Part shown: piece after piece, positions 25,848 to 34,710 of the stretch
How the letters are laid out: every line of letters begins with the position of its first letter
Numbering within the stretch: position 1 is the first letter of the stretch
Origin: Saprospiraceae bacterium
GTDB lineage: Bacteria > Bacteroidota > Bacteroidia > Chitinophagales > Saprospiraceae
Length of the DNA stretch: 64,000 nucleotides
Assembly: GCA_016709995.1 (NCBI GenBank)
Contig: JADJLQ010000003.1
Coordinates: 248,001-312,000, forward strand
Reading direction: 5' to 3'
The notes under the pieces: generated by a model
The model's database searches: none
What the model saw: only the letters and a program-made list of their open reading frames with translations
Told to the model about the DNA's origin: nothing
Program-made: the position numbers and the translations under genes

Positions 25848-28339
25848 ATAATAGACTTTATGTCAATAATATGAGCCCAACTCATCTTACAGGTACGCTG
25901 CAGGTAGATAAAACATCTGACCTGGAAGATTCATTGAATGTCAATAATATGTCTCCAACTCACCTGACCGGTACCCTGGATGTAGACAAATCAGTTAATT
26001 TAAATGATTCTTTTACTATCCTCCAGATGGGACCTGCTTTATTGACAGGGACGCTGATAGTAGATAAAGCAGCCACCTTCAATGATACGCTATCGGTAAA
26101 CAATATGAGTCCTACAGCATTGTCGGGTACCCTGACGGTCGAAAAAGAATCAAAATTTCTGAAACAAGTCCTCATGAGTGACACGACTCAATCCACAAGT
26201 ATTGATAATGGGGCATTGGTGATTCATGGCGGTTTTGGTGTAGGGAGAAACTTCAATGTAGGAGGAGCTACTAAGTTTGGAGGTCCAGTAGGTTTTGCGA
26301 GCCCGGTACTGGTCACAGATGCCACGCAATCCATCGACACCGTGACGGGAGCTTTGGTCGTGTCCGGCGGCGTAGGAATACAAAAGAATCTGAGTGTCGG
26401 CGGTATGGTGACTATCGATGGGATGACCATGATTACCGATACTTCTCAATCCTTTAATCCACTCACTGGCGCATTAAAAGTGCTTGGAGGAACAGGGATT
26501 GCTCAAAATTTAAATGTTGGTGGCAATACTACTTTGACCGGTATGACGACCATTTCTAGCCCGATTCAATCTACTTCAACTACGAGCGGAGCTTTAAAAG
26601 TAACGGGAGCTGCGGGCATTGGACTAAGATTGAATGTTGGCGGCATGACCACCTTGGTGGATCCTACACAATCCACAACCCCGGAGAGCGGCACTTTGCA
26701 AGTCGTTGGAGGTGTCGGTATTGGAAATCGTTTAACCATCGGGGGAATGACCTCTATCATCGATCCAACGCAATCTACAGGAGTAAATTTTGGGGCACTA
26801 AAAGTCACAGGAGGAGTCGGTATAGCCAAAAATATCGTAATTGGAGGGATGACTTCTATATTGGATCCTACTAATTCCACGAGTTCGACAACCGGAGCCT
26901 TAAAAGTAACAGGAGGTGTTGGGGTTCCACTGAATTTAAATGTCGGGGGGGGGTTAACTGCCAGTGGTTCGATTGTTTTTGAAGACAGCCTTATCCTACA
27001 GAATAGTCTGACCGTCACATCATCTAATTCAGCACTTCAATCCTATGTAGCGACCTTTGAAAATACCACCGGACCTAATGGAATAAGTATCGAAATCGCT
27101 AATAACAATCCCGGACATAGCAATAATTTCATGGAGTTTCAGAATGCTGCTTCCCAAGTGATTGGGCGCATTGAAGGGGAGACCCTCGCCGAGCTTCCGA
27201 CTAACCCTGTTTATAAATACGAATTGTCCAAAATGGATTTAAGGGTAACCAATGCAGATATTGCTATCGCCGTAGCTTCTCTTACTTCAGTACTGGCAGG
27301 AATATGGCTCACAAGAGCCGTTACCTCCACCACAGGTTGTGTTGGCTTTCCGGTAAATTGTGCTACTATTCCCATTCCATCATTGATAGCAGCTGCCACT
27401 GTCACCTTAGCAGCAGGTCTAGCCGATTTGGTTGCCAATATAGTAGGTACCGTGCAGGCTTCTAACAGGAGGGATGATTTTAAAAACTATTATTCTAGCC
27501 GGGTTGGAGTCACCTATGAATCCGGTGCAGGTGACTATGCAGAATGGCTGCCCAAAGCAGACTCTGAGGAGAGTTTTTTACCTGGGTATATAGTCGGCCT
27601 TAAGTATGGTAAAATCTCAAAAAAAATAGACGCAGCAAGTAAATTAATGGTAATTTCTACCAAGCCCATCGTACTTGGAAATACCCCAGCTGAAAAAGCT
27701 AAAACGAATTATGAAAAAGTGGCATTTTTAGGGCAGGTGCCGGTGCATGTAGTCGGCAAAGTACAGGCAGGTGACTATATTCTTCCTTCTGGATTGAATG
27801 ACGGACTTGGTATAGCCATTGATCCCTCCAAACTGCAGGTGGAAGATTATCCTCGCATCGTAGGAGTAGCCTGGACGGCTTCTGATGAAGAAGGATATAA
27901 ACTGATCAATGTTGCTGTAGGTTTAAATGGCAGGGCTATTAATAAATTTGTAGTTGATCAAAAAAATAAAATTGAAGAATTAAAGCAAAAAATAGCTAAA
28001 CGAAATAGGATACTTGCCACCCTGGTACCAGGGTATAGTGAGTCCCTTACCCCTGGTCAAAATGAAAGCGCAAGCCAATCTTTAGAATCTCACATTCGGC
28101 TTAAAGTATTTTTGAATGAAAACAAGTTGGATGTATCAAGAGACTTTATTTCAGACCTATTGGCTAAAGCTGAAAAAATAAGTACTACCTATAACAACAA
28201 TCCTGAAGCTGAACAATTTTGGGGTTTACTCAAATCAGATTCAAATTATAGAGATCAATTTATTGGTAATATTCAATCTGAAATTCAAAAAGAACTTCCA
28301 AAGCAATTAGAACTCCTAAAATCTAAATTGAATGATTAA
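25796..28339 (+). CDS. Fibre-like paralogue 4, main part (downstream of deletion)
   Basis: This is the continuation of paralogue 4 in the -1 frame; the TTG at 25796 is probably not a real start. It holds VHGPTDLNNRLYVNNMSPTH-type 25-residue repeats, the LNVGG repeats, NNFMEFQN and GRIEGETLAEL. A hydrophobic hairpin with CVGFPVNC follows (about 27230-27480), then GAGDYAEWLPKAD (27525 on) and a C-terminal coiled coil. The stop (28337-28339) overlaps by 8 bases with the start of the 1920-aa adhesin, so the whole 18157-34094 series probably forms one coupled operon. The long conserved frame argues that the gene was lost recently, if it is lost. Confidence 0.75.
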   Translation: MSTLLQSNLDVHGPTDLNNRLYVNNMSPTHLTGTLQVDKTSDLEDSLNVNNMSPTHLTGTLDVDKSVNLNDSFTILQMGPALLTGTLIVDKAATFNDTLSVNNMSPTALSGTLTVEKESKFLKQVLMSDTTQSTSIDNGALVIHGGFGVGRNFNVGGATKFGGPVGFASPVLVTDATQSIDTVTGALVVSGGVGIQKNLSVGGMVTIDGMTMITDTSQSFNPLTGALKVLGGTGIAQNLNVGGNTTLTGMTTISSPIQSTSTTSGALKVTGAAGIGLRLNVGGMTTLVDPTQSTTPESGTLQVVGGVGIGNRLTIGGMTSIIDPTQSTGVNFGALKVTGGVGIAKNIVIGGMTSILDPTNSTSSTTGALKVTGGVGVPLNLNVGGGLTASGSIVFEDSLILQNSLTVTSSNSALQSYVATFENTTGPNGISIEIANNNPGHSNNFMEFQNAASQVIGRIEGETLAELPTNPVYKYELSKMDLRVTNADIAIAVASLTSVLAGIWLTRAVTSTTGCVGFPVNCATIPIPSLIAAATVTLAAGLADLVANIVGTVQASNRRDDFKNYYSSRVGVTYESGAGDYAEWLPKADSEESFLPGYIVGLKYGKISKKIDAASKLMVISTKPIVLGNTPAEKAKTNYEKVAFLGQVPVHVVGKVQAGDYILPSGLNDGLGIAIDPSKLQVEDYPRIVGVAWTASDEEGYKLINVAVGLNGRAINKFVVDQKNKIEELKQKIAKRNRILATLVPGYSESLTPGQNESASQSLESHIRLKVFLNENKLDVSRDFISDLLAKAEKISTTYNNNPEAEQFWGLLKSDSNYRDQFIGNIQSEIQKELPKQLELLKSKLND

Positions 28340-31300
28340 AAGAATTAAAATATATCTAATTCTGGTTTGTTGCTTTATGGTGGGGGTTTCCTCTGCTCAG
28401 ACTTCCTCTGTAATATTACCCGGTGACGGAAGCACTACTTCAACTGTAGCACCGCAGGCAGGGCTAAGATATCAAAGAGGATTTTATTTGATCACTCCCC
28501 AGGAAATGGTTGCCAGCGGATTGATGGCCGGTGATACGATCAATTGTATAGGATTTACTTTGGCAGCTATCCAAAACGATTCTACTCAGGGAGCATTCAA
28601 AGTCTTTCTTCAAAATACCTTGGACACCGTAAGCAGAGTTGATACCACCTGGACCACCGTGTCAGGAATAACTTCCAATTTTCTCGTTCAGGGGCTGTTT
28701 CCAGGCAGATTTGAATGGCAGGTTAAAACCAACTGTTCAGTATTTGGACCTATTCAGAGTTTTTCAAATGATGATATACTAAATCCTTGCCGTCCTCCGA
28801 CCCATCTTTTTGCAGATAATGTCACCAATGTCAGTGCTCAATTAAGCTGGATAGCTCCTGCTCATCCGGTCAGCGATTTTTTGGTTGAATATAGAAAACT
28901 TAATGATGTAGCCTGGATTGGGGCTAATACTACAAATGAGTTTATCATGATAGCAGGACTGGTGCCAAACACAGGCTATCAATGGCGGGTTACAAGCAAT
29001 TGTGCTTTGGATACCTCGATTCAGGTATTTGATATATTTTACACACTACCGACCAATAACTGTAATCCTCCCACTCCTATGCCCGTCGGAGCAGTGACTG
29101 GTACTACAGCCAAACTTTATTGGAGTGCCGGATTAGGATCAGATTATTATACAGTTAGGTTTAAGCGAACAGGTACATCTACTTGGTCTGAAGTGACTTC
29201 CTTTACTGACTCTATTACGCTCAGTTTTGGGCTTGTAGCAGGAACTTCGTATGACTGGGCAGTCAGGTCTAACTGCGGACCTGATAGCGTAGGTGCTTTT
29301 ATACCAGGGCTATCGTTTGCCACTTCGGGTATGCCTGTTTGTTATACTCCAGTATCTTTTTACCTGGATAGTATCTCTCCTTTCTCAGTAAAATTTGGCT
29401 GGGATTCAGTGCCGGGTACCGCCACATATGAATTGAGGTATAGAGCAAAAGATGTGATATCCTGGACTGCTGCCACGGGTCCCATGCAGCTGGTGCATAA
29501 TGACAGTATTGTTATTCCAGGTATTATTGGACCATATATTATTCCTTTTGAAGGGATGCCGGTGGATACATTTGTATATTCCGGCAATGGTCTGTATGTG
29601 GCCTGGGAATATGTTGATTCTTTTGACAATCTTACGGTCCCTAATATTTCGTTGAGTACGATGGCAAATTCAATGATAAAAGGCATAAATGGTCAGGATT
29701 CTGTTTTAAAATATATTTCTTTTGTCACCAGGGCTGATACAGCAGCCATGGGCTTAGACCTGATATTAAGAGCTACCAATCAACGACCTGAGACGAGATT
29801 TTGCTCACCCTCATTCAAAGACAGTGTCGAAGTGCTAGCCGTCTATGCACTCGGCAAATATGCCCCTGCTTATACATCCTATCCTGTGACGGCTGTGATT
29901 AGAAACTATGAAAATGTTTCCAAAAATTATAATGTGACTATGAAAGTCATTGACTTGGCTACCAATATGCTTCGATACATGACCACACAGTCCATTAATG
30001 TCGGTGCAGACACAATAGGTCTCATCGAATTTAATGGATGGCTGCCTCAGCTTCTGGAGACGGATTCTATTATCATCAGCATACCACCTGTCCCTGGCGA
30101 AAATATCGTAAATAATAACCGCAATTTTTATATCCAAATGGTCAGCCCATCGATTGTATCCTACGCGGATGGCTCAATGGTCGTTGCACAAGCTGGCACA
30201 GATACTATGGCAGGGTTTACCTTGAGCCGTCATCTGCTGGAGGGTTGTGGAAAAATAAATTCCGTGCAAGTCTTTTTAAGCCAATCATCTATCGGGCATC
30301 AGGTATATGCAGTAGCTATGGATACCAATAAGGTCGTGCTAGCATTATCTGATCCATTTACACCAGATTCTTCCCAAATCAATCAATATCATTCTTTTTA
30401 TTTTTCTGACACAGCCAGATTAATGAAAAATGAAGAATATTATGTGGGGCTAGGTCAAACAGCCAGCACCATACCTTATTTTCCAGTAGGGGTGCAATAC
30501 GAACCTGGCAGGATCCGGGATAGCGCCTACTATCGATATCATATTATGAATGATAGTTTGTTTCATCATACTGATCCGGGGAGATTGATGATCAAAGCAG
30601 TATGGGTGCCTGGAGTTCCTAAAGCCACTATTACAGGTGATTTGTTTTTATGTGCCGGCACCATGGATACCCTGGTCGCTTCCAGCACGATGGCAAAATA
30701 TGCTGATAGCCTGGTAAGTTATAGCAGTCAAAATAATAATGCTTCATATTCAGCCCGGCAAGCTTTAGGGTCCCCCGATGTCTATCCTCAATACGGTAAC
30801 CAGGAAGGCGCTTGGGTAAGCGAAAATGATGGAGGCAAGGAATCCCTGGTCTTGAGATTTTCCAATCCTGATTCGATCAATTTTATTGACATCTACGAAA
30901 CCTTTAATCCCGGCGCACTGGACAGCATTTATTTGATTGATGACATGGGGACCTATCACCTGGCATTTTTTGACCTGGCTGCTCCAGCTCCTGCGGTAGC
31001 CCGGCGAAATCGCATCACTTTTCCGCTGACTTCTTATAAGGTATCCGGGGTCAGGTTAGCGTTTGATATGGATGTAGTCCCTGGCTATAGCGCTATCGAT
31101 GCGGTGTGTATAGGTAGAATAACGACTCCTGGCAGCTTCACTTCAATTATGTGGAGTGGAGGAGGTACCGTTTTCGGGACTAATATGGATTCTATAAAAG
31201 TAAGTGCGCCTGGAGGTTACAAATTGATCACTACAGATATCAATGGTTGTATGACTATGGATAGTGTCACTGTAATCACTCCGGTATTATTAACCCCGGT

Positions 31301-34094
31301 TATTATGGCATTAGATACTTCGCTTTGTCCGGGTGATAGCCTTAAGTTGAAGTCCAGCCTGACAGGGGGAAATTTATGGAATACAGGTGCAACCACCGAC
31401 AGTATATTTGTGAGCACCCCTGGTTATTATTGGGTGACTTATGATGATGGGACAGGTTGCGGTATTACGATAGATTCTGTTTCGATTACCCTGGATACCA
31501 TACCTATCGTGATGATTACAGGTGATACGGTAATTTGCCCTTTAGGAGTAACTACTTTGGACGCGGGTATACATCCTGTTTATAATTGGTCTAATGGCGA
31601 GCATACTCAAACGATTAATGTTTCTGATGCAGGACTGTACGCATTGGAAGTAATAGATGGTCATGGCTGCAAAGGGTATGATACTATAGCAACAACGATT
31701 GGCATCTTGCCGGTTGCCATGATCACGGGCAATCTCATCTATTGTTCCGGAGATTCCACTTTATTAAAGGCTACCCCTGGCCTGGCTGGATATCTTTGGT
31801 CTACCGGAGCCACTTCAGATTCTATTTATGTCAAGACACCGGGTTTGTATTCGGTGACTGTAACGGATATCAATGGCTGTACTGCTACCTCTGCTATGGA
31901 GGAAGTCACGATGTCTCTACCTATATTTCCCATGATTTCTGCTCTCGATACTAGTTTTTGTCCGGGGGATAGTGTTTTATTGGTCTCAGATCAGGTAGGA
32001 AACAATCTATGGAGCACGGGAGCTTCCACTAATGCAATTTATGTGTCCGTGGCGGGCAGTTATTATGTTCAGTACGATGATGGATCCGGCTGTAGCTCCA
32101 ATATGTCTAATATGATTACAGTGACTACTGACACTATTCCTGTCGTTCAAATCACAGGGGATACAGCTATTTGCGATGGGAGTACAGTCATGTTAAATGC
32201 GGGTATTCATCCTGCCTACCTTTGGTCTACAGGGTCTACTTCAAGCTCTATTTCGGTAGGTGCTCCTGGAACATATAGTGTTATGGTGACTGATGGCAAT
32301 GGCTGTAAAGGATCTGATACCATTGTTACAACCGTGAGTGCGATTCCGGCCCCGGTAATCACGGGTATTTTTGTAGTATGTCCTAATGATTCCACCACTT
32401 TGTATGCAGGGCCGGGTTTGAGTTACCTTTGGTCTACAGGAGCAACTTCGGACTCCATCATAGTGAAGACAGCGGATGTGTTTTCTGTCACAGTCACCAA
32501 CCTGGATGGTTGTACAGGAAATAGTGCACCAGTTCAAACTACTTTCGGCGTCGCGCCAAATCTTATGATCACCAGCCTTCAAGGATTTTGTCCCATGGAT
32601 TCGGTGAAGCTGGATGCCGGTGCCGGTTACGTTGCTTATTTATGGTCTACCGGCGAGACGACTCAAAGCATCTTTGTGAGTGCCATTGGCAATTATTCAG
32701 TTACCGTAACAGCTGTAAATAGCTGCGAAGCTACTGATGATGAAGATATAGTGGCTTATCCTCCCGCCAATGCTTTTATATCAGGTACTTTGTCTTTTTG
32801 TGATATTGGTAGCTCTACTACTTTGGATGCAGGTCTGGGATATCAAAGTTATCTCTGGAGTACCGGTGAAACGACCCATTCTATTGTAGTGACTCAGACT
32901 GGAAATTATAGCTTGATGATCGTGGATCAGCATGGATGTTCTGATACAGCTACAGTCACAGTGTCCTTAGAAGGTGGACTTCCAGCTGTCCCAGGACCCA
33001 TATCGGGCAGCGGGTTCGGTATGTGTAATGTTTCCACTCCGAGTACTTATTCAATAGCACCTGTGCCCAACTCTACTTGTTATATTTGGCACGTACCTGC
33101 AGGCGTGACCATCGTCGGCGGATTTATGGCTGACTCCAGTGTATTTGGTGATTCTATCCAGGTGATATTTGATAATACGTTCACAGGTGGAATGATTGAA
33201 GTAAGTGCGCACAATGATTGTGGCGCCAGCCCTACCTGGATGGGAAGCAGTTTGTTTGTGGATGCCGCACCAGGCAGTGTACCTGGAGCCATTGCAGGAC
33301 AGACCGCTGGTATCTGTAAACAGGCAGCAGCCACGTATACACTACCACCCATCAATGATGCTACGGGATATCTTTGGACGGTGCCTATAGGTGCTACTAT
33401 CATGAGTGGCCAGAATACTAATTCTATAAATGTAGTTTTTGCTTCTTCCTATAGGACAGGGGATATCTGCGTACAATACTCCACCCAATGCGGTACCAGC
33501 CCTTTTGAGTGTGTCACAGTGAGTCCCACGCCGGTGATCAATACCAATATCCAGGGCTCTAACGTATTGTGTGAATTTGCCAGCAATGAATTATATAGCA
33601 TAGCACCGGTGAATGGTGCCAATGAATATATTTGGACGGTGCCTACCGGGGCTTCGATCGTTTCAGGGCAGGGCACCCCTTCCATTCAAGTTGATTTTGG
33701 ATCTCATTCCGGCATCGTGACAGTAAGAGCATCCAATGCTTGTGGATTCAGTCCTATTAAATTTATCAATGTGACTTTGGGAAAATGCAGTGTCATCGGA
33801 GGATCAGGAAAGGTAGTCCGCCAACTAAAAAATGGTGATGTGAGTATAAATATATTTCCCAAGCCTTCAGAAGGTATATTGAACATAGCATTTTCTACCA
33901 ATTGGGCTCTCGGGGATCTACAGGATATGATCCAGGTGTTGGATCCATTGGGCAGGGTAGTCTATCAATCTATGCTCCAACCTACCAAAGGCTCGACACA
34001 ACGATTGGATCTCAGACATCTGGACAAAGGCATGTATTTTTTGAATTTTAAAAATGGTCCTAATCTCTATTCTTCCAAAATCATTTTGAGGTAA
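28332..34094 (+). CDS. Giant T9SS adhesin, paralogue of the 1710-aa protein (1920 aa)
   Basis: This is a probable surface adhesin built like the 1710-aa protein at 10973. It has a signal peptide (to about residue 23), an N-domain with RYQRGFYLITPQEM, fn3-like modules and a SYADG/GCGKINSV domain near 609-750. A discoidin-like domain follows with IYETFNPG (about 854) and IDAVCIG. Ig-like modules run from about 989 to 1550. Here there are eight modules instead of five. Modules 1-3 (31296-31919) and 4-6 (31920-32552) are a duplicated triplet that accounts for the 210-residue size difference. The region before the sorting domain is nearly identical to its paralogue. The sorting domain itself (from about 1842) has diverged and reads IFPKPSEG instead of the usual FPNP. 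Confidence 0.85.
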   Translation: MIKRIKIYLILVCCFMVGVSSAQTSSVILPGDGSTTSTVAPQAGLRYQRGFYLITPQEMVASGLMAGDTINCIGFTLAAIQNDSTQGAFKVFLQNTLDTVSRVDTTWTTVSGITSNFLVQGLFPGRFEWQVKTNCSVFGPIQSFSNDDILNPCRPPTHLFADNVTNVSAQLSWIAPAHPVSDFLVEYRKLNDVAWIGANTTNEFIMIAGLVPNTGYQWRVTSNCALDTSIQVFDIFYTLPTNNCNPPTPMPVGAVTGTTAKLYWSAGLGSDYYTVRFKRTGTSTWSEVTSFTDSITLSFGLVAGTSYDWAVRSNCGPDSVGAFIPGLSFATSGMPVCYTPVSFYLDSISPFSVKFGWDSVPGTATYELRYRAKDVISWTAATGPMQLVHNDSIVIPGIIGPYIIPFEGMPVDTFVYSGNGLYVAWEYVDSFDNLTVPNISLSTMANSMIKGINGQDSVLKYISFVTRADTAAMGLDLILRATNQRPETRFCSPSFKDSVEVLAVYALGKYAPAYTSYPVTAVIRNYENVSKNYNVTMKVIDLATNMLRYMTTQSINVGADTIGLIEFNGWLPQLLETDSIIISIPPVPGENIVNNNRNFYIQMVSPSIVSYADGSMVVAQAGTDTMAGFTLSRHLLEGCGKINSVQVFLSQSSIGHQVYAVAMDTNKVVLALSDPFTPDSSQINQYHSFYFSDTARLMKNEEYYVGLGQTASTIPYFPVGVQYEPGRIRDSAYYRYHIMNDSLFHHTDPGRLMIKAVWVPGVPKATITGDLFLCAGTMDTLVASSTMAKYADSLVSYSSQNNNASYSARQALGSPDVYPQYGNQEGAWVSENDGGKESLVLRFSNPDSINFIDIYETFNPGALDSIYLIDDMGTYHLAFFDLAAPAPAVARRNRITFPLTSYKVSGVRLAFDMDVVPGYSAIDAVCIGRITTPGSFTSIMWSGGGTVFGTNMDSIKVSAPGGYKLITTDINGCMTMDSVTVITPVLLTPVIMALDTSLCPGDSLKLKSSLTGGNLWNTGATTDSIFVSTPGYYWVTYDDGTGCGITIDSVSITLDTIPIVMITGDTVICPLGVTTLDAGIHPVYNWSNGEHTQTINVSDAGLYALEVIDGHGCKGYDTIATTIGILPVAMITGNLIYCSGDSTLLKATPGLAGYLWSTGATSDSIYVKTPGLYSVTVTDINGCTATSAMEEVTMSLPIFPMISALDTSFCPGDSVLLVSDQVGNNLWSTGASTNAIYVSVAGSYYVQYDDGSGCSSNMSNMITVTTDTIPVVQITGDTAICDGSTVMLNAGIHPAYLWSTGSTSSSISVGAPGTYSVMVTDGNGCKGSDTIVTTVSAIPAPVITGIFVVCPNDSTTLYAGPGLSYLWSTGATSDSIIVKTADVFSVTVTNLDGCTGNSAPVQTTFGVAPNLMITSLQGFCPMDSVKLDAGAGYVAYLWSTGETTQSIFVSAIGNYSVTVTAVNSCEATDDEDIVAYPPANAFISGTLSFCDIGSSTTLDAGLGYQSYLWSTGETTHSIVVTQTGNYSLMIVDQHGCSDTATVTVSLEGGLPAVPGPISGSGFGMCNVSTPSTYSIAPVPNSTCYIWHVPAGVTIVGGFMADSSVFGDSIQVIFDNTFTGGMIEVSAHNDCGASPTWMGSSLFVDAAPGSVPGAIAGQTAGICKQAAATYTLPPINDATGYLWTVPIGATIMSGQNTNSINVVFASSYRTGDICVQYSTQCGTSPFECVTVSPTPVINTNIQGSNVLCEFASNELYSIAPVNGANEYIWTVPTGASIVSGQGTPSIQVDFGSHSGIVTVRASNACGFSPIKFINVTLGKCSVIGGSGKVVRQLKNGDVSINIFPKPSEGILNIAFSTNWALGDLQDMIQVLDPLGRVVYQSMLQPTKGSTQRLDLRHLDKGMYFLNFKNGPNLYSSKIILR

Positions 34095-34125
34095 TTTGGC
34101 TAATTAATTTCGAAAGAAATCTTGC

Positions 34126-34561
34126 ATGTTTGATCGGGCTAAGCAGCTCATCGAACGTATCAAATCATGCAAAGTTGTCTCATTTTCGTACACATCTGAA
34201 AGGGTATCTCCAATGTCTGACTATATTTACCTCATGCCTTGGCTTGTTTGGATTGGTGATTTATATGGCTGGCAGCAGGACTAAAGAGCTTAAGGATAGA
34301 AAAATATTAGGTGCTTCAGTTAGTAATATAGTGACGCTACTATCCAAAGATTTATTGGGTTTGATCTGGATCGCTTTCGTTATTGCAAGTTACTGGTTGA
34401 TGAACAAATGGTTGTCGGATTACACCTATAGGGTCGATATAAAATGGTGTGTCTTTGGTTTGGCAGGTGTGTCGATTTTACTGATAGCCTTGATGACGGT
34501 GAGCGTACAGGCCTTCAAGGCTGCACTGGCCAATGAAGGGAGAGCACTTAGGACTGAATAA
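34126..34561 (+). pseudogene. Decayed C-terminal fragment of an FtsX-type permease
   Basis: A 143-codon frame (34130-34561) matches only the last FtsX domain of the permeases in this window: FTSCLGLFGL, then KDRKILGASVSNIV, where intact copies have EIGIRKVLGA, and an end reading NEGRALRTE. Just upstream, the other frame (from the ATG at 34126) contains YTSERVSPMSDYIYL, which resembles the YxSExxVGxLSxYF stretch that precedes this domain in intact copies. The fragment is therefore both truncated and frameshifted. It probably marks a permease gene largely deleted when the neighbouring adhesin block arrived. It is unlikely to make a functional protein. Confidence 0.8.
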
Positions 34562-34710
34562 GATGGTAGAAACTATATTGAATGTAAGAGGCCATGGGAG
34601 GTTCAGTAAGCCCTTAGAAAGTCGTCGTAATTTTTTGGCAATGCTGATTGAGCATGGGTTAGAAGGCAATTTATTTATGTTTGCTATTAGAAAACAATCT
34701 AAATTTGTAA

